Source of the DNA: Jejuia pallidilutea
GTDB lineage: Bacteria > Bacteroidota > Bacteroidia > Flavobacteriales > Flavobacteriaceae
NCBI RefSeq assembly: GCF_002973595.1
Contig: NZ_PVEO01000001.1
Location: 682,001-746,000, forward strand
DNA: 64,000 bases
Direction: 5' to 3'
Each line of letters starts with the position of its first letter. Positions within the stretch are counted from its first letter, which is position 1. Positions 1 through 10,279 of this stretch are shown here, in pieces. Below the pieces are notes generated by a model. It was not told where the DNA came from, did no database searches, and was given only the letters and a program-made list of their open reading frames with translations. A program made the translations under genes and the position numbers.

Positions 1-11
1 TCGAAGTGATA

Positions 12-971
12 CTATTGCTCATTCAACAAACGAGACAATTCATCTAACTTTGGCGTTAAAATTACTTCTATTCGTCGGTTTTTTGCTCTTCCCTCTTCTG
101 TATCGTTTGTAGCTATTGGCGCATATTCTCCCCGTCCTGCGGCTGTTAAATTTTCAGGGTTTATTGCTGTGTTTTCCCTTAGAATGTTTACTATGGCGGT
201 GGCACGTTTAGTTGACAAATCCCAATTGCTGGTTAACGCGCCGTTACCAGAATAAGGAACATTATCGGTGTGTCCTTCTATAAGTACAGCAATATCTGGA
301 TTTTCTGCCAACACATTACCAAGGCTTCTTACTGCTACTTTACCATCGGTATTTACAGCCCAACTTCCTGACTGAAATAACAGCTTGTTTTCCATAGACA
401 CATACACTTTACCTCCACGTTGTTCTACGGTTAAGCCTTTACCTTCAAAATCGGTTAAAGCACGGGAAATGGCGTTTTTAAGCTGTGTCATCGCAGCATC
501 TTTTGTGGCTATTACGTTTTCTAGCTCTGCTATACGGCTAGAGCGTTCTTCTAAAGCTTTCTTGAGCTTTTCTAAACGTTCGTTTTCTGCCGCCAACGCT
601 TGTTCTTTAGCTTCTAATTCTGCTAATAGTTCTCTATTTTTTTGTGAATTTTTAGCAATTGCAGCAGAACTATTTTTTTCTAAAGCTGCATAAGAATCTT
701 TTAAGGCTTCAAGATTAGATTTTGCTGCCGCATAATCGCTACGTAATCTATCGCGTTCGGCTACTGCTTCATCATAGTCTGCTTTAAGTTGTTTTAATTC
801 GTTTTCTGCTGACGTTTTTTTAGATAAAAGCGATTCGTTTTCTTTATTTAACTTTCTGTTTTCCTGTTTTAAAGACGCATACTTGCTCTCTAAATCTTTA
901 TACACTTTTGGTGACACGCAAGAGGTAGCGCTCACTAAAGCTACTGCTATTAATAGACTTTTTTTAATCAT
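12..971 (-). CDS. OmpA-family peptidoglycan-associated lipoprotein with coiled coil
   Basis: A 319-residue lipoprotein that probably links the outer membrane to peptidoglycan. The ATG at 971 was chosen because it opens a lipoprotein signal with Cys18 (ATSC); an upstream in-frame extension has no such signal and would overlap xth. Residues about 25-175 are a long heptad-rich coiled coil full of Lys, Glu and Ala. About 200-310 is an OmpA C-terminal domain, seen in EGHTDN and in NRRIEV, the arginine-containing diaminopimelate-binding loop. It lies 20 bp downstream of xth on the same strand, so co-transcription is likely, without an obvious functional link. The family is clear; the exact role is not. 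Confidence 0.9.
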   Translation of the reverse strand: MIKKSLLIAVALVSATSCVSPKVYKDLESKYASLKQENRKLNKENESLLSKKTSAENELKQLKADYDEAVAERDRLRSDYAAAKSNLEALKDSYAALEKNSSAAIAKNSQKNRELLAELEAKEQALAAENERLEKLKKALEERSSRIAELENVIATKDAAMTQLKNAISRALTDFEGKGLTVEQRGGKVYVSMENKLLFQSGSWAVNTDGKVAVRSLGNVLAENPDIAVLIEGHTDNVPYSGNGALTSNWDLSTKRATAIVNILRENTAINPENLTAAGRGEYAPIATNDTEEGRAKNRRIEVILTPKLDELSRLLNEQ

Positions 972-991
972 TGTTGGGTTGTTTTTGGTAT

Positions 992-1753
992 TTAACGTTC
1001 TATTTCTACTAAAATTGGGCAATGATCGCTGTGCACTGCCTCGGTAAGTATAACGGCTCTTTTTATATTTTCTTGTAGTGGTTTTGAAACCATAGCGTAA
1101 TCTAGCCGCCAACCTTTATTATTTGCCCTTGCATTAGCACGGTAACTCCACCAACTATATTCTTGTCGTTCTGGATGTAGGTATCTAAAAGCATCTATAA
1201 ATCCGCTATCTATAAAGTTTCCAATCCACTCGCGTTCCTCTGGTAAGAATCCTGAAACACCTTTCATTTTTGGGTTGTGTATGTCTATTTCTTCATGACA
1301 TATATTATAATCACCACAAATTACCAAGTTTGGAATTTCAGTTCTAAGGTTGTTTATATACTCTTGAAACATGTCCATATAATCTAACTTATGCTGCAAT
1401 CTTGCATCATTTGTGCCAGAAGGCAAATACAAACTCATAACCGAAACACCGTTAAAGTCTGCTCTAAGGTTTCGTCCTTCAAAGTCCATAGACTCAATAC
1501 CTGTGCCATACTCTACATGGCTGGGTGCTATTTTACTTAAAATTGCAACACCGCTATACCCTTTTTTTTGCGCACTAAACCAATATTGATGCTTGTACCC
1601 TGCTGTTTCAAAAAGACTTAAATCCAATTGGTCTTCCATAGCTTTAATTTCTTGCAAACAAATTACATCGGGGTTTGCACTTTCTAACCAGTTGATAAAA
1701 CCTTTATTTATGGCGGCGCGTATGCCGTTAACGTTATAAGAAATAATCTTCAT
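992..1753 (-). CDS. xth: Exodeoxyribonuclease III (AP endonuclease, ExoA/Xth type)
   Basis: A 253-residue cytosolic base-excision-repair enzyme that cuts DNA at abasic sites and trims 3' ends. The EEP fold is complete: Asn7 in SYNVNG, Glu35 in LQEIK as metal ligand, Asp148 and Asn150 in GDYN as the catalytic pair, and Asp243-His244 in SDHCP near the C-terminus. The Trp/Tyr-rich YSWWSY at about 199-204, followed by RLDY, is typical of the ExoA/Xth branch rather than of secreted phosphatases in the same superfamily. Length is normal. It is the upstream gene of a probable two-gene unit with the OmpA-type lipoprotein. Confidence 0.95.
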   Translation of the reverse strand: MKIISYNVNGIRAAINKGFINWLESANPDVICLQEIKAMEDQLDLSLFETAGYKHQYWFSAQKKGYSGVAILSKIAPSHVEYGTGIESMDFEGRNLRADFNGVSVMSLYLPSGTNDARLQHKLDYMDMFQEYINNLRTEIPNLVICGDYNICHEEIDIHNPKMKGVSGFLPEEREWIGNFIDSGFIDAFRYLHPERQEYSWWSYRANARANNKGWRLDYAMVSKPLQENIKRAVILTEAVHSDHCPILVEIER

Positions 1754-1779
1754 ACATCTATTTTTTTAATCTTTTTTGG

Positions 1780-1931
1780 GCGTTCCCCTCGCTTATACCT
1801 ACAAGTTTTTTTTAGAAACCTTGCAGGATCGCTTCGGTAGGGCTTACCTGCTGGTAGGCAGGTTTTCCATTACAAGTCCTCGCTTCGCTCTAAAGGGCTT
1901 CGCTATGGGCTTTCCTCTGCAATTCCTAACG
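1780..1931 (-). repeat. Intergenic repeat family A, copy 1 (diverged)
   Basis: The 479-bp gap between xth and the next gene holds no credible gene; a 77-codon plus-strand frame is an artefact. Read on the minus strand it starts CGTTAGGAATTGCAG and ends GGGGAACGC, matching the ends of copies at 57349-57436 and 61304-61479. The inside is rich in short hairpins, among them ACCTGC/GCAGGT at about 1846-1863 and a family B hairpin at 1798-1827. This is the most diverged of the three copies. Confidence 0.6.
1798..1827. repeat. Hairpin repeat family B, copy nested in family A copy 1
   Basis: CCTACAAG and CCTTGCAGG arms separated by a T-rich loop. It matches the hairpins at 58133-58159 and 58182-58208 in arm sequence, so a B-type hairpin appears to lie inside an A-type repeat. 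Confidence 0.5.
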
Positions 1932-2232
1932 TGGTTTATTTGCCAATTATATTGCTTTTTAAAAAAGTTATATCCTCATTTACAAAGAACAACACAAAAA
2001 ATGTTCTAGCAGACCTGTATGGTTCTAAAAGAACTAACCGATCTCAACTCAATTATCATTTCAGCTAAAATAAATAATACCTTACTTTTACACTATAATT
2101 TATTAAAGGAATTGTAACGAAATCTATTAACATTCCGCATGGTACGGAATTAATTCAACATACACTAAGAAAAAAAAAATTCATAGTGTGTTTCATTAAT
2201 ACTATTTTCAATAAATCGTAGTTAAATACCTA

Positions 2233-5200
2233 ATGAAATACGTCCTTCTCTTTACGTTTGTATTGCTATGTTTTGGTGGTTTTGCCCAAGACCCGAACAG
2301 TAAATATAAAACTAAAAAGGTAGCTGTGAGGGATACTATTTTAATAGATAGCGTAAGCATTAATTCCAGTTGGTTTTCGGTTAAAACAAAAAACAACACC
2401 GTTTTAGATTCTACGTATTACGGCATCGATTTTGCTACAGCTAAGCTCTGGTTAAAAAAAAACGTATTAACCGATTCTATAATTATTAATTATTTAAAAT
2501 TCCCAGAGTTCCTTACCAAAACCTACAAACAATTAGACGAAAGTATTATTGTAAAAAACAACAATGGTATTGAAAAACTATACCAATTATCGCAACCAAA
2601 TGCTTCAAGAAATTTTGTGCCGTTTGATGGGTTAACAACTTCCGGAAGCATATCTAGAGGCGTAACGGTTGGAACCAATCAAAATTCTGTATTAAATAGT
2701 GAATTAGACCTTCAAATTACTGGAAAACTTAATGATAAGGTATCGCTTAGAGCGTCTATTCAAGATGCAAATATTCCGTTGCAAGAAAGCGGTTACAGCC
2801 AACGATTGGATGAGTTCGACCAAGTTTTTATTGAACTATTTAGTGATAACTGGAATATTCGTGCAGGCGATATAGATTTACAAAATACCAAGTCGTTTTT
2901 TGGCGCATTTTCTAAACGTGTGCAAGGGTTATCTATTAATGCAAATTTAGGCGGAACAGATTCACAAACACAAGTATTTGCTGCGGGCGCTTTAGTTCGC
3001 GGGCAGTTTACAACCAGTCAGTTTATTGCTCAAGAAGGTAATCAAGGTCCTTATAAACTGCAAGGGCAAAACGGTGAGCTGTTTGTGCTAATTGTTTCTG
3101 GAAGTGAAACCGTTTATGTTAATGGCATACCTTTAGAACGTGGTGAGGATAAAGACTATATTATAGATTATAATGCTGGCGAAATAATTTTTAATACCAC
3201 ATTCCCTATAACTTCTGAAATGCGTATTACGGTAGATTACCAGTTTAGCGACCGTAATTATTCGCGATTGGTAGCTTACGGTGGTGGAGACTTCAAAAAT
3301 GAAAAACTAAATATTGGCGTTTCGGTTTATTCTGAAACCGATGCGAAAAACCAGCCGTTACAACAAAATTTATCAGAAGACCAAGTTGTAATTTTATCTA
3401 ACGCAGGTGATGACCGCTCACAAATGATTGCACCATCTGAAGTAGAAGAATCTTATAGTGAAAACCGCATTTTATATAGAAAGGAAATTATTAGCGGAAA
3501 TGAAGTTTTTGTGTTTTCCAACAACCCAAACGACGAATTATTTAGAGTGTCTTTTACGCTAGTTGGCGCCAACCAAGGCGATTATGTTTTAAGTAGCACA
3601 AATGCCATAAACAACATCTATGAATATGTTGGTGAATTGCAGGGAAACTATGCACCAATTGTTCAGCTTATTGCACCAACCAAACTGCAAATGGCTGTTG
3701 TAAATGGAAACTACACGCCTTCAGAAAAAACTCGTATAGATTTTGAATTGGCTGGAAGCAAAAACGATTTAAACTTATTTTCTGCATTAGATGACAATAA
3801 TAACGATGGTTTTGCTGGCACATTTAAAATGACGCAACATATTATTAAAAATGATAGTTTATGGAATTTGAATGCGTATATAAATACCGATTATATCCAA
3901 GATGATTTTAGAAGTATTGAAATTTTGTACAATGCAGAATTTAATCGCGATTGGAATTTAGAGCAACCACGAGGCAACCAACGTGTAGGCGATTTAGGTA
4001 CGCAAACGTTTTTAAACTCTGGCCTTAGTTTTTCACATTTCAAAAAAGGGCAAATCAACTATGAGTTTGAGTATTTAAATTTTGCTTCAGGCTTTAATGG
4101 CAGCAGGCATATTGCCAATGCCAATTTGCTTTTTAATAGTTTAAGTATAAATACCAGAACTAGCTTTTTAAATGCAGAGTCTAGCATTAACACATCTACA
4201 TTTTTAAGGTCTCACAATACTGTAACCTATGGTTTGGAAAAAAGTTGGATTGGTGGAAAATTATCTGTTGAAGATAATAAACAAACTGAAATTGCTACAG
4301 AAACCTTAACGCCTTTAAGTCAAAAATTCACATCTTACGAGGCCTTTGTTGGTGTTGGAGACAGCACTAAAGTTTTTGCGCAATTTGGATATAAACATCG
4401 GGTAAACGACAGTATTCGTAACAATAAACTACAAAAAGTAAATACTTCAAATACATTTTATGTAGATTCTCGTATTATTCAAAACAAAAATACAAACCTC
4501 TCATTATACGCTAATTACAGGTCTCTAAAACACGAAAGCGATACCATTGCAAATGAAAATTCTTTAAACTCTAGGCTACAGTACAATCAAAAATTATTTA
4601 AAAACATAGTGCAAAGCAATACGGTTTTCGAAACTAATTCTGGCTTTTTACCACAACAAGATTTTACGTATGTGGAAGTAGAGGCAGGACAAGGCACTTA
4701 TACTTGGATAGATTATAACAACAACGGCATACAAGAGCTAGAAGAATTTGAGATTGCGCAATTTCAAGATCAAGGTACTTATATTAGGGTGTTACTACCT
4801 AATCGTGTATTTATTAGAACACACCAAAATAGGTTTAGCCAAACCCTAACTATAAATCCTGCGCAATGGCGTGTAGCAGAAACAAAATCTAAAAAATTCT
4901 GGTCTCATTTTTATAACCAAACCAGCTATTTAATTGATAGAAAAATTAAAAGAGATGGTAGTAATTTTAATTTAAACCCTTTTGAAAGTAGTGAAGAAAA
5001 CCAATTAGGCTTACAATTAAATTTTAGAAATGTATTGTTCTTTAATAGAGGAAAACAAAAGTACACTACATCTTACACGTATCTCTCCAACAAATCGAGC
5101 AATACACTTTCTGTGGGTTTATTGGAAAATAATTTAAAAAGTCATCAGTTAAATTTCAATCATAAAATACAAGAAAGCTGGTTAATAACATTTCAGTCTG

Positions 5201-5655
5201 CCGTAGGGTCTAACGAAAGTTCAAGTGAAAACTTTACCAGTAAAAATTTTAAATTTAACGAAGGGCTGCTTAACCCAAAACTATCTTATTTATTTAATGA
5301 AAACAGCCGTTTAGATATCTTCTATCAGTATACTACAAAAGAGAATACCATTGGTGATTTAGAAACGCTTTCTCAACAAAAATTTGGTTTAGGCTTTAAT
5401 TTTTCAAAACAAAAAAAAGGAGCTGTAAATGGAGAAATAAACTATTTTTCGAATAATTTTTTAGGCAACCCAAACTCGCCTGTAGCATTTCAAATGTTAG
5501 AAGGTTTACAACCAGGGAACAATTTTACTTGGACGCTACTAGCACAAAAAAAACTCACAAAATTCTTAGACTTAAATTTAAGTTATTTTGGCAGAAAAAC
5601 AGAGCGCAGTAAAACTATACATACAGGTAATATTCAGTTAAAAGCCTATTTTTAA
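2233..5655 (+). CDS. Large outer-membrane beta-barrel-like protein, function unknown
   Basis: A 1140-residue exported protein. Residues 1-18 form a signal peptide ending in FAQ. About 130-215 is a conserved-looking segment (GSISRGVTVG, then RAGDID). About 265-340 has a VYVNG turn and DYIIDYNAGEI, resembling a repeated motif of large Bacteroidota surface proteins. The remaining roughly 700 residues are alternating polar/aromatic strands ending in LKAYF, typical of an outer-membrane barrel terminus. I do not recognise a named family. It is not a TonB receptor: no plug or TonB box is visible. Its stop codon overlaps that of the convergent M28 gene at a shared TTAA. Confidence 0.75.
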   Translation: MKYVLLFTFVLLCFGGFAQDPNSKYKTKKVAVRDTILIDSVSINSSWFSVKTKNNTVLDSTYYGIDFATAKLWLKKNVLTDSIIINYLKFPEFLTKTYKQLDESIIVKNNNGIEKLYQLSQPNASRNFVPFDGLTTSGSISRGVTVGTNQNSVLNSELDLQITGKLNDKVSLRASIQDANIPLQESGYSQRLDEFDQVFIELFSDNWNIRAGDIDLQNTKSFFGAFSKRVQGLSINANLGGTDSQTQVFAAGALVRGQFTTSQFIAQEGNQGPYKLQGQNGELFVLIVSGSETVYVNGIPLERGEDKDYIIDYNAGEIIFNTTFPITSEMRITVDYQFSDRNYSRLVAYGGGDFKNEKLNIGVSVYSETDAKNQPLQQNLSEDQVVILSNAGDDRSQMIAPSEVEESYSENRILYRKEIISGNEVFVFSNNPNDELFRVSFTLVGANQGDYVLSSTNAINNIYEYVGELQGNYAPIVQLIAPTKLQMAVVNGNYTPSEKTRIDFELAGSKNDLNLFSALDDNNNDGFAGTFKMTQHIIKNDSLWNLNAYINTDYIQDDFRSIEILYNAEFNRDWNLEQPRGNQRVGDLGTQTFLNSGLSFSHFKKGQINYEFEYLNFASGFNGSRHIANANLLFNSLSINTRTSFLNAESSINTSTFLRSHNTVTYGLEKSWIGGKLSVEDNKQTEIATETLTPLSQKFTSYEAFVGVGDSTKVFAQFGYKHRVNDSIRNNKLQKVNTSNTFYVDSRIIQNKNTNLSLYANYRSLKHESDTIANENSLNSRLQYNQKLFKNIVQSNTVFETNSGFLPQQDFTYVEVEAGQGTYTWIDYNNNGIQELEEFEIAQFQDQGTYIRVLLPNRVFIRTHQNRFSQTLTINPAQWRVAETKSKKFWSHFYNQTSYLIDRKIKRDGSNFNLNPFESSEENQLGLQLNFRNVLFFNRGKQKYTTSYTYLSNKSSNTLSVGLLENNLKSHQLNFNHKIQESWLITFQSAVGSNESSSENFTSKNFKFNEGLLNPKLSYLFNENSRLDIFYQYTTKENTIGDLETLSQQKFGLGFNFSKQKKGAVNGEINYFSNNFLGNPNSPVAFQMLEGLQPGNNFTWTLLAQKKLTKFLDLNLSYFGRKTERSKTIHTGNIQLKAYF

Positions 5656-6554
5656 AAGTTTATTTTATCTACTACATTAAACATCAAAATAATTTGGTGT
5701 ACGGCTTCTTTATAAAATTCGGGGTGTATATTTTCAAAATCGTCGGTAGACTTATGGTAGTCGTTATGATCTGCAACACCAAAGTACAAAAAAGGTATTT
5801 GTTTTCTGTAAAATGATGCATGATCGGAAGCGTAAGTCCAATCTTCCAAACCATCAGAACCATCGTGCCCTACAGTTAATTTTATTTTTTTTGATGTTAA
5901 TATTGCTGTATTTAAAAGAGGGGTTAACAGTTTGTGTGTATTAGCTCCAACTATAAACAACTCACTATCGTTGCTTCTGCTAACCATATCCATATTTATA
6001 TTGAATACTATTTTATCTTGTGAAATAATTGTATGCTCTACGAAGTATTTTGAACCTTCAAACCCAAGTTCTTCTGCATCAAAAGCTGCTAAAATTACGG
6101 AATGTGCTGGAGGGTTTTCTTTAAAATATTCGGCAAAAGCAAGTAATGCCGATACACCTGATGCATTATCGTCTGCCCCATTATATATGCTATTGTTTTG
6201 AACTCCCAAATGATCGTAATGTGCACTAATAACAATATATGTATCTGGTTTATCTGTTCCGTTAATAATTCCTAAGATATTGGTTCCTGTATATTTTTTT
6301 GTTTCATATAAGAAATTAAATTCTTGTTTAAATGAAGGAGTGAGTGGCTTAACATTTAACTTCTTAAGGTGATTAATAATGTATGAGCGAGCCTTTTTAG
6401 CTCCCTCGGTACCGGATTTTCTACCTTCAAAAGCATCTGAAGACAGTACTTTAACACGCGCTAATAATGCGTCGTTATCAATTAACGTTTTACTTGGTAT
6501 ACATGCGAAAAAAACACTACATAATAAAAAACACAGTAAGGTTTTAGTATTCAT
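5652..6554 (-). CDS. M28-family zinc aminopeptidase lipoprotein
   Basis: A 300-residue cell-envelope exopeptidase. Cys18 in FFAC is a lipobox cysteine, so the enzyme is probably anchored to a membrane and degrades peptides outside the cytoplasm. The M28 metal and catalytic residues are all visible: His112 (SAHYDH), Asp128 (GADDNASG), Glu161-Glu162 (DAEELG), Asp189 (NMDM) and His267 (DYHKSTDD). The segment around 229-247 (DGSDG, SDHASF) fits the usual substrate-pocket region. The 3' end overlaps the convergent outer-membrane protein gene by four bases. It is transcribed away from sdhB's terminator and probably monocistronic. Substrate preference cannot be read from sequence. Confidence 0.9.
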   Translation of the reverse strand: MNTKTLLCFLLCSVFFACIPSKTLIDNDALLARVKVLSSDAFEGRKSGTEGAKKARSYIINHLKKLNVKPLTPSFKQEFNFLYETKKYTGTNILGIINGTDKPDTYIVISAHYDHLGVQNNSIYNGADDNASGVSALLAFAEYFKENPPAHSVILAAFDAEELGFEGSKYFVEHTIISQDKIVFNINMDMVSRSNDSELFIVGANTHKLLTPLLNTAILTSKKIKLTVGHDGSDGLEDWTYASDHASFYRKQIPFLYFGVADHNDYHKSTDDFENIHPEFYKEAVHQIILMFNVVDKINF

Positions 6555-6584
6555 AAAACGAAAAATTTAATAAAATGAAGATAC

Positions 6585-6617
6585 AAAAAAGGCCCATAAG
6601 TTAATATGAGCCTTTTT
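6585..6617 (-). terminator. Terminator downstream of sdhB
   Basis: Hairpin with arms AAAAAAGGCCCATA and TATGAGCCTTTTT (one C/A mismatch), loop AGTTAA. Read on the minus strand it ends in a T run, 24 bp after the sdhB stop. It may also work in the other direction. Confidence 0.75.
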
Positions 6618-6640
6618 GTGTATTTAATAAGTTGAATATG

Positions 6641-7381
6641 CTAAATAGAAGCTTTTAATAACTCTCTATTCATTCTTGCAATATTCTCAAGAGAAATGCC
6701 CTTAGGACACTCTACCTCACAAGCTCCTGTATTTGTACAGTTACCAAAACCTTCCAAATCCATTTGGGCTACCATATTTTTAACACGATCTGCTGCCTCA
6801 ACTTGTCCTTGTGGCAATAAAGCATATTGTGATACTTTTGCACCAACAAACAACATAGCACTAGAGTTTTTACAACTAGCTACACAGGCTCCACAGCCAA
6901 TACATGTTGCGGCGTCCATAGCTTCATCAGCTGCATGTTTAGAAATTGGAATAGAGTTAGCATCTTGTGTGTTTCCTGATGTGTTTACCGAGATATAACC
7001 ACCTGCTTGCTGAATGCGGTCAAAAGCAGATCTATCTACCACTAAATCTTTTATTACAGGGAATGCAGCTGCTCTAAATGGCTCAATAGTAATAGTGTCG
7101 CCATCGTTAAACATACGCATGTGTAATTGACAGGTTGTAATGCCTCTATCTGGGCCATGTGCTTCACCGTTTATGTACATAGAACACATGCCACAAATGC
7201 CTTCACGACAATCGTGATCGAAAGCTACTGGTTCCTCTCCTTGGGCAAATAATTGCTCATTCAACACGTCCATCATTTCTAAAAAAGACATGTGTTCTGA
7301 AATATCAGTAACTTTATAGTCTACCATTTGACCCTTTGTTTTTGAGTCTTTTTGTCTCCAAATTTTAAGCGTTAAATTCAT
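6641..7381 (-). CDS. sdhB: Succinate dehydrogenase / fumarate reductase iron-sulfur subunit
   Basis: A 246-residue electron-transfer subunit carrying electrons from SdhA flavin to the membrane quinone site. Ligands for three clusters are visible: Cys58, Cys63, Cys66 and Cys84 for [2Fe-2S] (CREGICGMC, then ITTC); Cys160, 163, 166 for [4Fe-4S] (CIGCGAC); Cys170, 215, 221, 225 are shared between the remaining clusters in the usual pattern, ending CPKG. Last gene of sdhCAB, 10 bp after sdhA. Sequence resembles the type B (Bacteroidota/epsilon) enzymes with one membrane subunit. Confidence 0.97.
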   Translation of the reverse strand: MNLTLKIWRQKDSKTKGQMVDYKVTDISEHMSFLEMMDVLNEQLFAQGEEPVAFDHDCREGICGMCSMYINGEAHGPDRGITTCQLHMRMFNDGDTITIEPFRAAAFPVIKDLVVDRSAFDRIQQAGGYISVNTSGNTQDANSIPISKHAADEAMDAATCIGCGACVASCKNSSAMLFVGAKVSQYALLPQGQVEAADRVKNMVAQMDLEGFGNCTNTGACEVECPKGISLENIARMNRELLKASI

Positions 7382-7391
7382 AGCGTCTTTT

Positions 7392-9389
7392 TTATTTGTA
7401 ACTTCTTTCTTTTACTTCAATATTCTCGTATTCCAGTGGTTCTTTATGCAATATCGCCTCACTCGGTTCTCCTACATATTCCCAAGCCGAAACATACTGG
7501 AACTCTTTTCTTCGTTTTGCTTCTCCTTCTGGGGTTTGATATTCTTCTCTAAAGTGCCCACCAGCAGATTCTTCTCTTACAAGTGCATCTTTAGCGAATA
7601 ATTCTCCTAGTTCCAGAAAATCTGCAACTCTACCAGCCTTTTCTAATTCTGGATTCATTTCGTTAGCATCTCCTGGTACTTTTACCTCCTTCCAAAATTC
7701 TTCTCGAATGGCTTTTATTTCTTCAATAGCTTCTTTTAGGCCTTTTTCGTTTCTAGACATACCACATTTGTCCCACATTACTTTTCCAAGTTTTTTATGG
7801 AAATAGTCTACCGATTTGGTCCCTTTATTATTAATGAAGAATTCTATGCGATCTTTAACTTCTTTTTCTGCTGCTTCAAATTCAGCAGAATCTGTAGAAA
7901 TTTTACCTGTTCTAATATCGTCAGCTAAATAATCTCCTATTGTATAAGGTAATACAAAGTAACCATCGGCTAAACCTTGCATTAAGGCTGATGCTCCAAG
8001 CCTGTTTGCTCCATGATCTGAGAAATTAGCTTCACCAATACAGTACAATCCAGGAACAGTAGTCATTAAATTATAGTCTACCCAAACGCCTCCCATGGTA
8101 TAATGTACCGCAGGATAAATCATCATTGGTGTTTCGTACGGGTTTTCATCTACAATTTTCTCGTACATTTGAAAAAGGTTTCCGTATTTAGCTTCAACTA
8201 TAGCTTTACCTAATTCATATATTTTTGCTTTTGAAGGATTTGAGATATTGTGGATTTTAGCTTGCTCTGTTCCATAGCGGGTAATAGCGTCAGCAAAATC
8301 TAAATACACAGCTTCTCCAGTTGCATTTACCCCAAAACCAGCATCACAACGCTCTTTTGCTGCTCTTGATGCAACATCGCGAGGTACAAGATTACCAAAG
8401 GCTGGATAACGGCGCTCTAAGTAATAATCTCTTTCTTCTTCTGATAAATCCGTAGGCTTCTTTTTACCTTCTCTTATAGCTTTAGCATCTTCTAGTTTTG
8501 CAGGCACCCAAATACGCCCATCGTTACGTAAAGATTCAGACATTAACGTTAATTTAGACTGATAATCTCCAGAACGAGGTATACATGTTGGGTGAATTTG
8601 AGTATAACAAGGGTTTGCGAAATACGCTCCTTTTTTGTGAATTTTCCAAGACGCCGTTACATTACTTCCCATAGCATTTGTTGACAGGAAATAAACATTA
8701 CCATAACCACCAGTAGCAACAACAACAGCATGTGCTGAGTGACGCTCTATTTCGCCAGTAATTAAGTTTCTTGCAATAATACCTCTTGCTTTACCGTCAA
8801 CAATTACAACATCTAGCATCTCATGGCGGTTAAACATTTCAATTTTACCTCGGGCAATTTGACGGTTCATTGCAGAATAAGCGCCTAATAACAATTGTTG
8901 CCCCGTTTGTCCTTTAGCATAAAATGTTCTAGATACCAGAACACCACCAAACGAACGGTTATCTAACAACCCTCCATAATCACGAGCAAAAGGCACACCC
9001 TGTGCTACACATTGGTCAATTATATTTCCTGATACTTCTGCTAAGCGATATACATTTGCCTCGCGAGAACGATAATCGCCCCCTTTTACAGTATCGTAAA
9101 ACAATCTGTATGTAGAGTCTCCATCGCCTTGATAATTCTTTGCTGCATTAATACCGCCCTGTGCCGCAATAGAATGCGCACGACGTGGTGAATCTTGGTA
9201 AGCAAATGCTTTTACATTATAACCCAGTTCTGCTAGAGTTGCAGCAGCAGAACCACCTGCTAAACCTGTACCAACAACAATAATATCAATATGACGCTTG
9301 TTTGCAGGATTAACTAGATTAATTTTATTTTTATAGTCTGTCCATTTATCTTGAATTGGACCTTCTGGTATTTTTGAATCTAAAGCCAT
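7392..9389 (-). CDS. sdhA: Succinate dehydrogenase / fumarate reductase flavoprotein subunit
   Basis: A 665-residue catalytic subunit oxidising succinate to fumarate in the TCA cycle on the cytoplasmic face of the inner membrane. The N-terminal dinucleotide fold is GTGLAGGS at 40-47. His72 in [11 protein letters not shown] is at the position of covalent FAD attachment. Substrate-site motifs HPTCIP and a downstream [13 protein letters not shown] segment are present, and HYTMGG and [14 protein letters not shown] mark the C-terminal FAD-binding part. Length is typical of Bacteroidota SdhA. Middle gene of the operon, with 11-bp and 10-bp gaps on either side. Confidence 0.97.
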   Translation of the reverse strand: MALDSKIPEGPIQDKWTDYKNKINLVNPANKRHIDIIVVGTGLAGGSAAATLAELGYNVKAFAYQDSPRRAHSIAAQGGINAAKNYQGDGDSTYRLFYDTVKGGDYRSREANVYRLAEVSGNIIDQCVAQGVPFARDYGGLLDNRSFGGVLVSRTFYAKGQTGQQLLLGAYSAMNRQIARGKIEMFNRHEMLDVVIVDGKARGIIARNLITGEIERHSAHAVVVATGGYGNVYFLSTNAMGSNVTASWKIHKKGAYFANPCYTQIHPTCIPRSGDYQSKLTLMSESLRNDGRIWVPAKLEDAKAIREGKKKPTDLSEEERDYYLERRYPAFGNLVPRDVASRAAKERCDAGFGVNATGEAVYLDFADAITRYGTEQAKIHNISNPSKAKIYELGKAIVEAKYGNLFQMYEKIVDENPYETPMMIYPAVHYTMGGVWVDYNLMTTVPGLYCIGEANFSDHGANRLGASALMQGLADGYFVLPYTIGDYLADDIRTGKISTDSAEFEAAEKEVKDRIEFFINNKGTKSVDYFHKKLGKVMWDKCGMSRNEKGLKEAIEEIKAIREEFWKEVKVPGDANEMNPELEKAGRVADFLELGELFAKDALVREESAGGHFREEYQTPEGEAKRRKEFQYVSAWEYVGEPSEAILHKEPLEYENIEVKERSYK

Positions 9390-9400
9390 TTTATTTAAGA

Positions 9401-10087
9401 TTAATGGTTAAAGTAATGATAAACTGCAATAAATATAAACCCTAGCGGTAATACGATAGAATATATTTTAGCACCCATTTGTATTTGTTTTTTGCGAATT
9501 GATGACACACCCATAGATTGAAATGCTGAAGCAAATCCATGTAGTAAATGCAACGCTAAAAATACAAATGCAACAACGTAAGCTATAACTCTTACAGGGT
9601 CTGCAAATTTATGAACCAACTCTTGGTAATATCTAAAATCACTATTTACATCAGCAGGATTTAATAAACCACTCATATCGCCCTTAAAGTATTTGATGTT
9701 AATTTCTGGCGCCCAAAAATCGTAGAAGTGAAGTGCTAAAAATGCTAAAATAGCAGCACCACTCCAAATCATGTTTCTACTCACCCAAGAAGAGTTTGCG
9801 GCACCATTATTTTTTACATAAGCAGTGCTTCTCGCTTTTTTGTTTTTTATTTCCAACACAAACCCCATGATAAAATGAAACAGGACACCCACTAATAAAA
9901 CTGGTTGCAGCCCAAATTGGATTAAAGGATTTGTACCCATAAAATGCGAGGCTTCGTTAAAAAGCCCTGGACTAAAAACCGATAGAAAATTTATGGCTAA
10001 ATGTATAATTAAAAAAATCATTAAAAAGATAGCAGAAAGCGCCATAGAGACCTTTCTTCCAATTGAAGATTTAAAAAATCCACTCAT
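9401..10087 (-). CDS. sdhC: Succinate dehydrogenase cytochrome b subunit
   Basis: A 228-residue integral membrane subunit of the type B complex, anchoring SdhAB and binding haem and quinone. About five hydrophobic helices are visible (roughly 12-35, 58-78, 108-125, 163-190, 204-225), with histidines placed in or near them (IHLAIN, FHFIMG, ALHFYD, ALHLLHG) as possible haem ligands. First gene of the operon, behind a good promoter at 10116-10146. The lack of a separate sdhD fits the one-subunit, di-haem arrangement of Bacteroidota. Confidence 0.93.
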   Translation of the reverse strand: MSGFFKSSIGRKVSMALSAIFLMIFLIIHLAINFLSVFSPGLFNEASHFMGTNPLIQFGLQPVLLVGVLFHFIMGFVLEIKNKKARSTAYVKNNGAANSSWVSRNMIWSGAAILAFLALHFYDFWAPEINIKYFKGDMSGLLNPADVNSDFRYYQELVHKFADPVRVIAYVVAFVFLALHLLHGFASAFQSMGVSSIRKKQIQMGAKIYSIVLPLGFIFIAVYHYFNH

Positions 10088-10115
10088 TAGTTCTAGTATT
10101 AATTTTAAAGTGACA

Positions 10116-10146
10116 CAAAGGTAGTCATGCGAGCAATGTTAGACAA
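10116..10146 (-). promoter_or_regulatory. sdhCAB promoter
   Basis: On the minus strand TTG (10146-10144), a 20-bp spacer and TACCTTTG (10123-10116). This fits the flavobacterial consensus TTG-N17-23-TAnnTTTG. A start point a few bases later would give a leader of about 24 nt before sdhC. Confidence 0.65.
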
Positions 10147-10225
10147 CTAACATATGTCATGTTTTCGTTATTTAGAATGATTTTAAGTTAATACTGTTTT
10201 AAAAATACGGTATTAACATTTTCTT

Positions 10226-10259
10226 TAAAAAAAGCATCCCACTTATTAAGGAATGCTTG
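10226..10259 (-). terminator. Terminator downstream of the T9SS metalloprotease
   Basis: Arms AAGCATCCC (10232-10240) and GGAATGCTT (10250-10258) with one mismatch. On the minus strand the hairpin is followed by TTTTTTAAAG. It lies 21 bp after the metalloprotease stop. Confidence 0.65.
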
Positions 10260-10279
10260 TTAAAAATTAGGCTATTATG

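Noticed and set aside
1776-2009. 77-codon plus-strand frame in the gap after xth
   Set aside because: It lies over the family A repeat and its nested hairpins, has no recognisable domain, and the other repeat copies do not preserve a frame.
6585-6617. Small RNA gene between sdhB and the M28 gene
   Set aside because: The only structure is one terminator-like hairpin placed as expected after sdhB, with no separate promoter.
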